A stretch of 64,000 nucleotides of DNA, from positions 1,682,528 through 1,746,527 of the forward strand of contig BSDZ01000116.1 of the NCBI GenBank assembly GCA_030268105.1, in the 5' to 3' direction. Positions 38,446-51,121 of the stretch are shown piece by piece. The notes under the pieces are model-generated. The model was given only the letters and a program-made list of their open reading frames with translations. It was not told the origin of the DNA and did no database searches. How positions within the stretch are numbered: position 1 is the stretch's first letter; every line of letters starts with the position of its first letter. A program made the position numbers and the translations under genes. The DNA is from Volvox africanus. Lineage: Eukaryota; Chlorophyta; Chlorophyceae; Chlamydomonadales; Volvocaceae.

Positions 38446-38517
38446 GGGAGTTTGGTCTAGTGGTATGATTCTCGCTTTGGGTGCGAGAGGCCGCGAGTTC
38501 GATTCTCGCAACTCCCC
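38446..38517 (+). tRNA. tRNA-Pro-UGG: tRNA-Pro(UGG), array unit 30, canonical T arm
   Basis: UGG anticodon, C61 at 38505, intact box B GTTCGATTC. Upstream flank matches unit 26; downstream it has CAACGC/ACGAGC. Confidence 0.93.
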
Positions 38518-39533
38518 TCTTGCCGGTTTTACCGCATTTGTATGGAAGAAGCACCAGCAGTATGGGATCATGTACCGTGCTATGACGACTGTGCAAAATC
38601 AACACATGTGTGTGTCAACGCATCCAGCTGGTGTCGTGGCACGAGCTAGCAGAAGGAAATAGGTGCGGGTCGCTCTTGGCCTGCGGCTGTGACCTTCAAT
38701 GGGACTCAACCACACTCTATGATGCATTACACCTGCTGATAGCCCGTCCGTGGGTCCCAGGCGCGGGTCCTGCTACCTGAAGGCTAGATGTCCCAATCTA
38801 AGCCCTTGACACGGTCTGGTGATATGGTGTACAAAAGGTACGGAAAGGTACACTGCTTCCGTTACAAGTTCGTCAGAAATAGGGAATGAGGACACCAGTT
38901 GTAAGTAGTCGTTTGCGCTCAAGAGGTAAGAACGCTTCTAGAGCCAAGTCACAAAGTTCACTTGCTCTATCGTCGCTCGTTTACTAATATTAATCCGACT
39001 CCAAATGCCGTACACTTGTGGCGACAGCGTCGAAACATAACATGCAACACAATCAAGATCAAATTACTCTATTAGATAAACGATACATATCTAAATACAA
39101 CGGATTAAACTGAAAGGCGCACGACACACTTTTGGACACACTTCTGGATACTGCGATCCTTCCTCCTCCTACAATGTCCTGCTGTACAACCAAAGCGATA
39201 TAAATGTGAACACTCAATATTTGACACGTGCAAACGACAGACAAAGGGGTCACGTGCTGGGCAAGCCATGGAAGCTGTGTATGAATTTATGGAGGCTGTG
39301 AGTTCAGGCTGTTTATTGTTTGCAGTCTGCTTTTACTTGCTGCTGATATCAGCCCTTGGCTCGAGCATTCTTGTGTGTGTGTGTGTGTGTGTGTATATCT
39401 AGACTTGTACAACAGCGATTGATGCGTGTGCTGTTTCAAGATGTGGGAATGGATAGCAGCGTATGGTGGACCTGTGAGGCCGGCACACTGCTGTGCGGTG
39501 GGCCTTGTTGCCCAGCGTGAGTGAGACATGTGA

Positions 39534-39605
39534 GGGAGTTTGGTCTAGTGGTATGATTCTCGCTTTGGGTGCGAGAGGCCGCGAGTTCGATTTTCGCAAC
39601 TCCCC
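39534..39605 (+). tRNA. tRNA-Pro-UGG: tRNA-Pro(UGG), array unit 31
   Basis: Type a; first internal unit with TATATCTAG after the GT tract instead of TATGTATCTAG. Confidence 0.88.
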
Positions 39606-40458
39606 TCTTGCCGGTTTTACCGCATTTGTATGGAAGAAGCACCAGCAGTATGGGATCATGTACCGTGCTATGACGACTGTGCAAAATCAACACATGTGTG
39701 TGTCAATGCATCCAGCTGGTGTCGTGGCACGACCTAGCAGAAGGAAATAGGTGCGGGTCGCTCTTGGCCTGCGGCTGTGACCTTCAATGGGACTCAACCA
39801 CACTCTATGATGCATTACACCTGCTGATAGCCCGTCCGTGGGTCCCAGGCGCGGGTCCTGCTACCTGAAGGCTAGATGTCCCAATCTAAGCCCTTGACAC
39901 GGTCTGGTGATATGGTGTACAAAAGGTACGGAAAGGTACACTGCTTCCGTTACAAGTTCGTCAGAAATAGGGAATGAGGACACCAGTTGTAAGTAGTCGT
40001 TTGCGCTCAAGAGGTAAGAACGCTTCTAGAGCCAAGTCACAAAGTTCACTTGCTCTATCGTCGCTCGTTTACTAATATTAATCCGACTCCAAATGCCGTA
40101 CACTTGTGGCGACAGCGTCGAAACATAACATGCAACACAATCAAGATCAAATTACTCTATTAGATAAACGATACATATCTAAATACAACGGATTAAACTG
40201 AAAGGCGCACGACACACTTTTGGACACACTTCTGGATACTGCGATCCTTCCTCCTCCTACAATGTCCTGCTGTACAACCAAAGCGATATAAATGTGAACA
40301 CTCAATATTTGACACGTGCAAACGACAGACAAAGGGGTCACGTGCTGGGCAAGCCATGGAAGCTGTGTATGAATTTATGGAGGCTGTGAGTTCAGGCTGT
40401 TTATTGTTTGCAGTCTGCTTTTACTTGCTGCTGATATCAGCCCTTGGCTCGAGCATTC

Positions 40459-40494
<36 letters not shown>

Positions 40495-40631
40495 ATCTAG
40501 ACTTGTACAACAGCGATTGATGCGTGTGCTGTTTCAAGATGTGGGAATGGATAGCAGCGTATGGTGGACCTGTGAGGCCGGCACACTGCTGTGCGGTGGG
40601 CCTTGTTGCCCAGCGTGAGTGAGACATGTGA

Positions 40632-40703
40632 GGGAGTTTGGTCTAGTGGTATGATTCTCGCTTTGGGTGCGAGAGGCCGCGAGTTCGATTTTCGCAACTC
40701 CCC
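40632..40703 (+). tRNA. tRNA-Pro-UGG: tRNA-Pro(UGG), array unit 32
   Basis: Type a; 1098-bp spacing as in unit 27. Confidence 0.88.
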
Positions 40704-41721
40704 TCTTGCCGGTTTTACCGCATTTGTATGGAAGAAGCACCAGCAGTATGGGATCATGTACCGTGCTATGACGACTGTGCAAAATCAACACATGTGTGTG
40801 TCAATGCATCCAGCTGGTGTCGTGGCACGACCTAGCAGAAGGAAATAGGTGCGGGTCGCTCTTGGCCTGCGGCTGTGACCTTCAATGGGACTCAACCACA
40901 CTCTATGATGCATTACACCTGCTGATAGCCCGTCCGTGGGTCCCAGGCGCGGGTCCTGCTACCTGAAGGCTAGATGTCCCAATCTAAGCCCTTGACACGG
41001 TCTGGTGATATGGTGTACAAAAGGTACGGAAAGGTACACTGCTTCCGTTACAAGTTCGTCAGAAGTAGGGAATGAGGACACCAGTTGTAAGTAGTCGTTT
41101 GCGCTCAAGAGGTAAGAACGCTTCTAGAGCCAAGTCACAAAGATCACTTGCTCTATCGTCGCTCGTTTACTAATATTAATCCGACTCCAAATGCCGTACA
41201 CTTGTGGCGACAGCGTCGAAACATAACATGCAACACAATCAAGATCAAATTACTCTATTAGATAAACGATACATATCTAAATACAACGGATTAAACTGAA
41301 AGGCGCACGACACACGTTTGGACACACTTCTGGATACTGCGATCCTTCCTCCTCCTACAATGTCCTGCTGTACAACCAAAGCGATATAAATGTGAACACT
41401 CAATATTTGACACGTGCAAACGACAGACAAAGGGGTCACGTGCTGGGCAAGCCATGGAAGCTGTGTATGAATTTATGGAGGCTGTCAGTTCAGGCTGTTT
41501 ATTGTTTGCAATCTGCTTTTACTTGCTGCTGATATCAGCCCTTGGCTCCAGCATTCTTGTGTGTGTGTGTGTGTGTGTGTATGTATCTAGACTTGTACAA
41601 CAGCGATTGATGCGTGTGCTGTTTCAAGATGTGGGAATGGATAGCAGCGTATGGTGGACCTGTGTGGCCGGCACACTGCTGTGCGGTGGGGCTTGTTGCC
41701 CAGCGTGAGTGAGACATGTGA

Positions 41722-41793
41722 GGGAGTTTGGTCTAGTGGTATGATTCTCGCTTTGGGTGCGAGAGGCCGTGAGTTCGATTTTCGCAACTCCCC
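41722..41793 (+). tRNA. tRNA-Pro-UGG: tRNA-Pro(UGG), array unit 33
   Basis: T stem GTGAG/TTCGC (U50, U61). Flanks are mosaic: CTCCAGC upstream as in units 2-9, TGTGTGGCC and GGGGCTTG as in the right family. Confidence 0.86.
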
Positions 41794-42813
41794 TCTTGCC
41801 GGTTTTACCGCATTTGTATGGAAGAAGCACCAGCAGTATGGGATCATGTACCGTGCTATGACGACTGTGCAAAATCAACACATGTGTGTGTCAACGCATC
41901 CAGCTGGTGTCGTGGCACGACCTAGCAGAAGGAAATAGGTGCGGGTCGCTCTTGGCCTGCGGCTGTGACCTTCAATGGGACTCAACCACACTCTATGATG
42001 CATTACACCTGCTGATAGCCCGTCCGTGGGTCCCAGGCGCGGGTCCTGCTACCTGAAGGCTAGATGTCCCAATCTAAGCCCTTGACACGGTCTGGTGATA
42101 TGGTGTACAAAAGGTACGGAAAGGTACACTGCTTCCGTTACAAGTTCGTCAGAAATAGGGAATGAGGACACCAGTTGTAAGTAGTCGTTTGCGCTCAAGA
42201 GGTAAGAACGCTTCTAGAGCCAAGTCACAAAGTTCACTTGCTCTATCGTCGCTCGTTTACTAATATTAATCCGACTCCAAATGCCGTACACTTGTGGCGA
42301 CAGCGTCGAAACATAACATGCAACACAATCAAGATCAAATTACTCTATTAGATAAACGATACATATCTAAATACAACGGATTAAACTGAAAGGCGCACGA
42401 CACACGTTTGGACACACTTCTGGATACTGCGATCCTTCCTCCTCCTACAATGTCCTGCTGTACAACCAAAGCGATATAAATGTGAACACTCAATATTTGA
42501 CACGTGCAAACGACAGACAAAGGGGTCACGTGCTGGGCAAGCCATGGAAGCTGTGTATGAATTTATGGAGGCTGTGAGTTCAGGCTGTTTATTGTTTGCA
42601 GTCTGCTTTTACTTGCTGCTGATATCAGCCCTTGGCTCGAGCATTCTTGTGTGTGTGTGTGTGTGTGTGTGTATGTATCTAGACTTGTACAACAGCGATT
42701 GATGCGTGTGCTGTTTCAAGATGTGGGAATGGATAGCAGCGTATGGTAGACCTGTGAGGCCGGCACACTGCTGTGCGGTGGGGCTTCTTGCCCAGCGTGA
42801 GTGAGACATGTGA

Positions 42814-42885
42814 GGGAGTTTGGTCTAGTGGTATGATTCTCGCTTTGGGTGCGAGAGGCCGCGAGTTCAATTTTCGCAACTCCCC
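42814..42885 (+). tRNA. tRNA-Pro-UGG: tRNA-Pro(UGG), array unit 34, T-loop variant
   Basis: T loop TTCAATT: position 57 is A (42869) instead of G. Box B tolerates either purine here. U61 as in most copies. Confidence 0.85.
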
Positions 42886-43739
42886 TCTTGCCGGTTTTAC
42901 CGCATTTGTATGGAAGAAGCACCAGCAGTATGGGATCATGTACCGTGCTATGACGACTGTGCAAAATCAACACATGTGTGTGTCAACGCATCCAGCTGGT
43001 GTCGTGGCACGAGCTAGCAGAAGGAAATAGGTGCGGGTCGCTCTTGGCCTGCGGCTGTGACCTTCAATGGGACTCAACCACACTCTATGATGCATTACAC
43101 CTGCTGATAGCCCGTCCGTGGGTCCCAGGCGCGGGTCCTGCTACCTGAAGGCTAGATGTCCCAATCTAAGCCCTTGACACGGTCTGGTGATATGGTGTAC
43201 AAAAGGTACGGAAAGGTACACTGCTTCCGTTACAAGTTCGTCAGAAATAGGGAATGAGGACACCAGTTGTAAGTAGTCGTTTGCGCTCAAGAGGTAAGAA
43301 CGCTTCTAGAGCCAAGTCACAAAGTTCACTTGCTCTATCGTCGCTCGTTTACTAATATTAATCCGACTCCAAATGCCGTACACTTGTGGCGACAGCGTCG
43401 AAACATAACATGCAACACAATCAAGATCAAATTACTCTATTAGATAAACGATACATATCTAAATACAACGGATTAAACTGAAAGGCGCACGACACACGTT
43501 TGGACACACTTCTGGATACTGCGATCCTTCCTCCTCCTACAATGTCCTGCTGTACAACCAAAGCGATATAAATGTGAACACTCAATATTTGACACGTGCA
43601 AACGACAGACAAAGGGGTCACGTGCTGGGCAAGCCATGGAAGCTGTGTATGAATTTATGGAGGCTGTGAGTTCAGGCTGTTTATTGTTTGCAGTCTGCTT
43701 TTACTTGCTGCTGATATCAGCCCTTGGCTCGAGCATTCT

Positions 43740-43770
<31 letters not shown>

Positions 43771-43905
43771 CTAGACTTGTACAACAGCGATTGATGCGTG
43801 TGCTGTTTCAAGATGTGGGAATGGATAGTAGCGTATGGTGGACCTGTGAGGCCGGCACACTGCTGTGCGGTGGGCCTTGTTGCCCAGCGTGAGTGAGACA
43901 TGTGA

Positions 43906-43977
43906 GGGAGTTTGGTCTAGTGGTATGATTCTCGCTTTGGGTGCGAGAGGCCGTGAGTTCGATTTTCGCAACTCCCC
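43906..43977 (+). tRNA. tRNA-Pro-UGG: tRNA-Pro(UGG), array unit 35
   Basis: T stem GTGAG/TTCGC. Upstream GGATAGTAGCG variant is shared with units 36 and 39. Confidence 0.86.
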
Positions 43978-44993
43978 TCTTGCCGGTTTTACCGCATTTG
44001 TATGGAAGAAGCACCAGCAGTATGGGATCATGTACCGTGCTATGACGACTGTGCAAAATCAACACATGTGTGTGTCAACGCATCCAGCTGGTGTCGTGGC
44101 ACGAGCTAGCAGAAGGAAATAGGTGCGGGTCGCTCTTGGCCTGCGGCTGTGACCTTCAATGGGACTCAACCACACTCTATGATGCATTACACCTGCTGAT
44201 AGCCCGTCCGTGGGTCCCAGGCGCGGGTCCTGCTACCTGAAGGCTAGATGTCCCAATCTAAGCCCTTGACACGGTCTGGTGATATGGTGTACAAAAGGTA
44301 CGGAAAGGTACACTGCTTCCGTTACAAGTTCGTCAGAAGTAGGGAATGAGGACACCAGTTGTAAGTAGTCGTTTGCGCTCAAGAGGTAAGAACGCTTCTA
44401 GAGCCAAGTCACAAAGTTCACTTGCTCTATCGTCGCTCGTTTACTAATATTAATCCGACTCCAAATGCCGTACACTTGTGGCGACAGCGTCGAAACATAA
44501 CATGCAACACAATCAAGATCAAATTACTCTATTAGATAAACGATACATATCTAAATACAACGGATTAAACTGAAAGGCGCACGACACACGTTTGGACACA
44601 CTTCTGGATACTGGGATCCTTCCTCCTCCTACAATGTCCTGCTGTACAACCAAAGCGATATAAATGTGAACACTCAATATTTGACACGTGCAAACGACAG
44701 ACAAAGGGGTCACGTGCTGGGCAAGCCATGGAAGCTGTGTATGAATTTATGGAGGCTGTGAGTTCAGGCTGTTTATTGTTTGCAGTCTGCTTTTACTTGC
44801 TGCTGATATCAGCCCTTGGCTCGAGCATTCTTGTGTGTGTGTGTGTGTGTGTGTATATCTAGACTTGTACAACAGCGATTGATGCGTGTGCTGTTTCAAG
44901 ATGTGGGAATGGATAGTAGCGTATGGTGGACCTGTGAGGCCGGCACACTGCTGTGCGGTGGGCCTTGTTGCCCAGCGTGAGTGAGACATGTGA

Positions 44994-45065
44994 GGGAGTT
45001 TGGTCTAGTGGTATGATTCTCGCTTTGGGTGCGAGAGGCCGTGAGTTCGATTTTCGCAACTCCCC
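44994..45065 (+). tRNA. tRNA-Pro-UGG: tRNA-Pro(UGG), array unit 36
   Basis: T stem GTGAG/TTCGC. Its spacer has private changes near 45532 and 45654. Confidence 0.86.
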
Positions 45066-46081
45066 TCTTGCCGGTTTTACCGCATTTGTATGGAAGAAGC
45101 ACCAGCAGTATGGGATCATGTACCGTGCTATGACGACTGTGCAAAATCAACACATGTGTGTGTCAACGCATCCAGCTGGTGTCGTGGCACGAGCTAGCAG
45201 AAGGAAATAGGTGCGGGTCGCTCTTGGCCTGCGGCTGTGACCTTCAATGGGACTCAACCACACTCTATGATGCATTACACCTGCTGATAGCCCGTCCGTG
45301 GGTCCCAGGCGCGGGTCCTGCTACCTGAAGGCTAGATGTCCCAATCTAAGCCCTTGACACGGTCTGGTGATATGGTGTACAAAAGGTACGGAAAGGTACA
45401 CTGCTTCCGTTACAAGTTCGTCAGAAGTAGGGAATGAGGACACCAGTTGTAAGTAGTCGTTTGCGCTCAAGAGGTAAGAACGCTTCTAGAGCCAAGTCAC
45501 AAAGTTCACTTGCTCTATTGTCGCTCGTTTGCTAATATTAATCCGACTCCAAATGCCGTACACTTGTGGCGACAGCGTCGAAACATAACATGCAACACAA
45601 TCAAGATCAAATTACTCTATTAGATAAACGATACATATCTAAATACAACGGATTTAACTGAAAGGCGCACGACACACTTTTGGACACACTTCTGGATACT
45701 GCGATGCTTCCTCCTCCTACAATGTCCTGCTGTACAACCAAAGCGATATAAATGTGAACACTCAATATTTGACACGTGCAAACGACAGACAAAGGGGTCA
45801 CGTGCTGGGCAAGCCATGGAAGCTGTGTATGAATTTATGGAGGCTGTGAGTTCAGGCTGTTTATTGTTTGCAGTCTGCTTTTACTTGCTGCTGATATCAG
45901 CCCTTGGCTCGAGCATTCTTGTGTGTGTGTGTGTGTGTGTGTATATCTAGACTTGTACAACAGCGATTGATGCGTGTGCTGTTTCAAGATGTGGGAATGG
46001 ATAGCAGGGTATGGTGGACCTGTGTGGCCGGCACACTGCTGTGCGGTGGGGCTTGTTGCCCAGCGTGAGTGAGACATGTGA

Positions 46082-46153
46082 GGGAGTTTGGTCTAGTGGT
46101 ATGATTCTCGCTTTGGGTGCGAGAGGCCGTGAGTTCGATTTTTGCAACTCCCC
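46082..46153 (+). tRNA. tRNA-Pro-UGG: tRNA-Pro(UGG), array unit 37
   Basis: T stem GTGAG/TTTGC (U50, U61, U63; type c): three G-U pairs, no mismatches. Followed by the shortened spacer (853 bp to unit 38). Confidence 0.83.
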
Positions 46154-46408
46154 TCTTGCCGGTTTTACCGCATTTGTATGGAAGAAGCACCAGCAGTATG
46201 GGATCATGTACCGTGCTATGACGACTGTGCAAAATCAACACATGTGTGTGTCAACGCATCCAGCTGGTGTCGTGGCACGAGCTAGCAGAAGGAAATAGGT
46301 GCGGGTCGCTCTTGGCCTGCGGCTGTGACCTTCAATGGGACTCAACCACACTCTATGATGCATTACACCTGCTGATAGCCCGTCCGTGGGTCCCAGGCGC
46401 GGGTCCTG

Positions 46409-46410
46409 CC
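46409..46410. other. Junction of 235-bp spacer deletion, unit 37
   Basis: The sequence jumps from GGGTCCTGC directly to CGTACACTTG. The missing 235 bp correspond to 45322-45556 in the preceding unit. Both breakpoints carry TGC, a 3-bp microhomology. Confidence 0.9.
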
Positions 46411-46934
46411 GTACACTTGTGGCGACAGCGTCGAAACATAACATGCAACACAATCAAGATCAAATTACTCTATTAGATAAACGATACATATCTAAATACA
46501 ACGGATTAAACTGAAAGGCGCACGACACACTTTTGGACACACTTCTGGATACTGCGATCCTTCCTCCTCCTACAATGTCCTGCTGTACAACCAAAGCGAT
46601 ATAAATGTGAACACTCAATATTTGACACGTGCAAACGACAGACAAAGGGGTCACGTGCTGGGCAAGCCATGGAAGCTGTGTATGAATTTATGGAGGCTGT
46701 GAGTTCAGGCTGTTTATTGTTTGCAGTCTGCTTTTACTTGCTGCTGATATCAGCCCTTGGCTCGAGCATTCTTGTGTGTGTGTGTGTGTGTGTGTATATC
46801 TAGACTTGTACAACAGCGATTGATGCGTGTGCTGTTTCAAGATGTGGGAATGGATAGCAGGGTATGGTGGACCTGTGTGGCCGGCACACTGCTGTGCGGT
46901 GGGGCTTGTTGCCCAGCGTGAGTGAGACATGTGA

Positions 46935-47006
46935 GGGAGTTTGGTCTAGTGGTATGATTCTCGCTTTGGGTGCGAGAGGCCGTGAGTTCGATTTTTGCAA
47001 CTCCCC
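46935..47006 (+). tRNA. tRNA-Pro-UGG: tRNA-Pro(UGG), array unit 38
   Basis: Type c T arm; downstream CATGTAACG variant and ACGACC, as in unit 41. Confidence 0.83.
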
Positions 47007-48024
47007 TCTTGCCGGTTTTACCGCATTTGTATGGAAGAAGCACCAGCAGTATGGGATCATGTAACGTGCTATGACGACTGTGCAAAATCAACACATGTGT
47101 GTGTCAACGCATCCAGCTGGTGTCGTGGCACGACCTAGCAGAAGGAAATAGGTGCGGGTCGCTCTTGGCCTGCGGCTGTGACCTTCAATGGGACTCAACC
47201 ACACTCTATGATGCATTACACCTGCTGATAGCCCGTCCGTGGGTCCCAGGCGCGGGTCCTGCTACCTGAAGGCTAGATGTCCCAATCTAAGCCCTTGACA
47301 CGGTCTGGTGATATGGTGTACAAAAGGTACGGAAAGGTACACTGCTTCCGTTACAAGTTCGTCAGAAATAGGGAATGAGGACACCAGTTGTAAGTAGTCG
47401 TTTGCGCTCAAGAGGTAAGAACGCTTCTAGAGCCAAGTCACAAAGTTCACTTGCTCTATCGTCGCTCGTTTACTAATATTAATCCGACTCCAAATGCCGT
47501 ACACTTGTGGCGACAGCGTCGAAACATAACATGCAACACAATCAAGATCAAATTACTCTATTAGATAAACGATACATATCTAAATACAACGGATTAAACT
47601 GAAAGGCGCACGACACACGTTTGGACACACTTCTGGATACTGCGATCCTTCCTCCTCCTACAATGTCCTGCTGTACAACCAAAGCGATATAAATGTGAAC
47701 ACTCAATATTTGACACGTGCAAACGACAGACAAAGGGGTCACGTGCTGGGCAAGCCATGGAAGCTGTGTATGAATTTATGGAGGCTGTCAGTTCAGGCTG
47801 TTTATTGTTTGCAGTCTGCTTTTACTTGCTGCTGATATCAGCCCTTGGCTCGAGCATTCTTGTGTGTGTGTGTGTGTGTGTGTGTATATCTAGACTTGTA
47901 CAACAGCGATTGATGCGTGTGCTGTTTCAAGATGTGGGAATGGATAGTAGCGTATGGTGGACCTGTGAGGCCGGCACACTGCTGTGCGGTGGGCCTTGTT
48001 GCCCAGCGTGAGTGAGACATGTGA

Positions 48025-48096
48025 GGGAGTTTGGTCTAGTGGTATGATTCTCGCTTTGGGTGCGAGAGGCCGCGAGTTCGATTTTTGCAACTCCCC
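48025..48096 (+). tRNA. tRNA-Pro-UGG: tRNA-Pro(UGG), array unit 39
   Basis: T stem GCGAG/TTTGC (C50, U61, U63), the only such combination; probably recombinant between families. Confidence 0.84.
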
Positions 48097-49110
48097 TCTT
48101 GCCGGTTTTACCGCATTTGTATGGAAGAAGCACCAGCAGTATGGGATCATGTACCGTGCTATGACGACTGTGCAAAATCAACACATGTGTGTGTCAACGC
48201 ATCCAGCTGGTGTCGTGGCACGAGCTAGCAGAAGGAAATAGGTGCGGGTCGCTCTTGGCCTGCGGCTGTGACCTTCAATGGGACTCAACCACACTCTATG
48301 ATGCATTACACCTGCTGATAGCCCGTCCGTGGGTCCCAGGCGCGGGTCCTGCTACCTGAAGGCTAGATGTCCCAATCTAAGCCCTTGACACGGTCTGGTG
48401 ATATGGTGTACAAAAGGTACGGAAAGGTACACTGCTTCCGTTACAAGTTCGTCAGAAGTAGGGAATGAGGACACCAGTTGTAAGTAGTCGTTTGCGCTCA
48501 AGAGGTAAGAACGCTTCTAGAGCCAAGTCACAAAGTTCACTTGCTCTATTGTCGCTCGTTTACTAATATTAATCCGACTCCAAATGCCGTACACTTGTGG
48601 CGACAGCGTCGAAACATAACATGCAACACAATCAAGATCAAATTACTCTATTAGATAAACGATACATATCTAAATACAACGGATTAAACTGAAAGGCGCA
48701 CGACACACTTTTGGACACACTTCTGGATACTGCGATGCTTCCTCCTCCTACAATGTCCTGCTGTACAACCAAAGCGATATAAATGTGAACACTCAATATT
48801 TGACACGTGCAAACGACAGACAAAGGGGTCACGTGCTGGGCAAGCCATGGAAGCTGTGTATGAATTTATGGAGGCTGTGAGTTCAGGCTGTTTATTGTTT
48901 GCAGTCTGCTTTTACTTGCTGCTGATATCAGCCCTTGGCTCGAGCATTCTTGTGTGTGTGTGTGTGTGTGTATATCTAGACTTGTACAACAGCGATTGAT
49001 GCGTGTGCTGTTTCAAGATGTGGGAATGGATAGCAGGGTATGGTGGACCTGTGTGGCCGGCACACTGCTGTGCGGTGGGGCTTGTTGCCCAGCGTGAGTG
49101 AGACATGTGA

Positions 49111-49182
49111 GGGAGTTTGGTCTAGTGGTATGATTCTCGCTTTGGGTGCGAGAGGCCGTGAGTTCGATTTTTGCAACTCCCC
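49111..49182 (+). tRNA. tRNA-Pro-UGG: tRNA-Pro(UGG), array unit 40
   Basis: Type c; followed by the second shortened spacer (851 bp to unit 41). Confidence 0.83.
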
Positions 49183-49437
49183 TCTTGCCGGTTTTACCGC
49201 ATTTGTATGGAAGAAGCACCAGCAGTATGGGATCATGTACCGTGCTATGACGACTGTGCAAAATCAACACATGTGTGTGTCAACGCATCCAGCTGGTGTC
49301 GTGGCACGACCTAGCAGAAGGAAATAGGTGCGGGTCGCTCTTGGCCTGCGGCTGTGACCTTCAATGGGACTCAACCACACTCTATGATGCATTACACCTG
49401 CTGATAGCCCGTCCGTGGGTCCCAGGCGCGGGTCCTG

Positions 49438-49439
49438 CC
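49438..49439. other. Junction of 235-bp spacer deletion, unit 40
   Basis: Identical breakpoint to the one at 46409/46410, three units earlier, so the two most likely derive from one event later duplicated. Confidence 0.9.
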
Positions 49440-49961
49440 GTACACTTGTGGCGACAGCGTCGAAACATAACATGCAACACAATCAAGATCAAATTACTCT
49501 ATTAGATAAACGATACATATCTAAATACAACGGATTAAACTGAAAGGCGCACGACACACTTTTGGACACACTTCTGGATACTGCGATGCTTCCTCCTCCT
49601 ACAATGTCCTGCTGTACAACCAAAGCGATATAAATGTGAACACTCAATATTTGACACGTGCAAACGACAGACAAAGGGGTCACGTGCTGGGCAAGCCATG
49701 GAAGCTGTGTATGAATTTATGGAGGCTGTGAGTTCAGGCTGTTTATTGTTTGCAGTCTGCTTTTACTTGCTGCTGATATCAGCCCTTGGCTCGAGCATTC
49801 TTGTGTGTGTGTGTGTGTGTGTATATCTAGACTTGTACAACAGCGATTGATGCGTGTGCTGTTTCAAGATGTGGGAATGGATAGCAGGGTATGGTGGACC
49901 TGTGTGGCCGGCACACTGCTGTGCGGTGGGGCTTGTTGCCCAGCGTGAGTGAGACATGTGA

Positions 49962-50033
49962 GGGAGTTTGGTCTAGTGGTATGATTCTCGCTTTGGGTGC
50001 GAGAGGCCGTGAGTTCGATTTTTGCAACTCCCC
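49962..50033 (+). tRNA. tRNA-Pro-UGG: tRNA-Pro(UGG), array unit 41
   Basis: Type c; matches unit 38 in flanks. Confidence 0.83.
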
Positions 50034-51049
50034 TCTTGCCGGTTTTACCGCATTTGTATGGAAGAAGCACCAGCAGTATGGGATCATGTAACGTGCTATG
50101 ACGACTGTGCAAAATCAACACATGTGTGTGTCAACGCATCCAGCTGGTGTCGTGGCACGACCTAGCAGAAGGAAATAGGTGCGGGTCGCTCTTGGCCTGC
50201 GGCTGTGACCTTCAATGGGACTCAACCACACTCTATGATGCATTACACCTGCTGATAGCCCGTCCGTGGGTCCCAGGCGCGGGTCCTGCTACCTGAAGGC
50301 TAGATGTCCCAATCTAAGCCCTTGACACGGTCTGGTGATATGGTGTACAAAAGGTACGGAAAGGTACACTGCTTCCGTTACAAGTTCGTCAGAAGTAGGG
50401 AATGAGGACACCAGTTGTAAGTAGTCGTTTGCGCTCAAGAGGTAAGAACGCTTCTAGAGCCAAGTCACAAAGTTCACTTGCTCTATTGTCGCTCGTTTAC
50501 TAATATTAATCCGACTCCAAATGCCGTACACTTGTGGCGACAGCGTCGAAACATAACATGCAACACAATCAAGATCAAATTACTCTATTAGATAAACGAT
50601 ACATATCTAAATACAACGGATTAAACTGAAAGGCGCACGACACACGTTTGGACACACTTCTGGATACTGCGATCCTTCCTCCTCCTACAATGTCCTGCTG
50701 TACAACCAAAGCGATATAAATGTGAACACTCAATATTTGACACGTGCAAACGACAGACAAAGGGGTCACGTGCTGGGCAAGCCATGGAAGCTGTGTATGA
50801 ATTTATGGAGGCTGTGAGTTCAGGCTGTTTATTGTTTGCAGTCTGCTTTTACTTGCTGCTGATATCAGCCCTTGGCTCGAGCATTCTTGTGTGTGTGTGT
50901 GTGTGTGTGTATATCTAGACTTGTACAACAGCGATTGATGCGTGTGCTGTTTCAAGATGTGGGAATGGATAGCAGGGTATGGTGGACCTGTGTGGCCGGC
51001 ACACTGCTGTGCGGTGGGGCTTGTTGCCCAGCGTGAGTGAGACATGTGA

Positions 51050-51121
51050 GGGAGTTTGGTCTAGTGGTATGATTCTCGCTTTGGGTGCGAGAGGCCGTGA
51101 GTTCGATTTTTGCAACTCCCC
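51050..51121 (+). tRNA. tRNA-Pro-UGG: tRNA-Pro(UGG), array unit 42
   Basis: Type c; first of the homogeneous right block (units 42-53) with CATGTAACG; has GTTGTGG. Confidence 0.83.

Larger units (their letters stand above)
32998..40703 (+). repeat. Four-unit higher-order repeat (units 25-28 and 29-32)
   Basis: Units 25 and 29 share a long set of variants (TATATGTAGAC, TTGTTCAAC, CATGTAACG, CAACCGCACT, GGTCCGGTG, GCGTTCAAG) and lie 4362 bp apart. Units 26 and 30 share the next flank type, and units 27 and 32 the 1098-bp spacing. Unit 31 looks like an extra copy inserted in the second block. Confidence 0.75.
44994..50033 (+). repeat. Three-unit higher-order repeat (units 36-38 and 39-41)
   Basis: The order GGATAGTAGCG unit, 235-bp-deletion unit, CATGTAACG/ACGACC unit occurs twice, with the two deletion units 3029 bp apart. 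The copies differ at a few bases, for example ACGAGC versus ACGACC after units 37 and 40. Confidence 0.75.
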
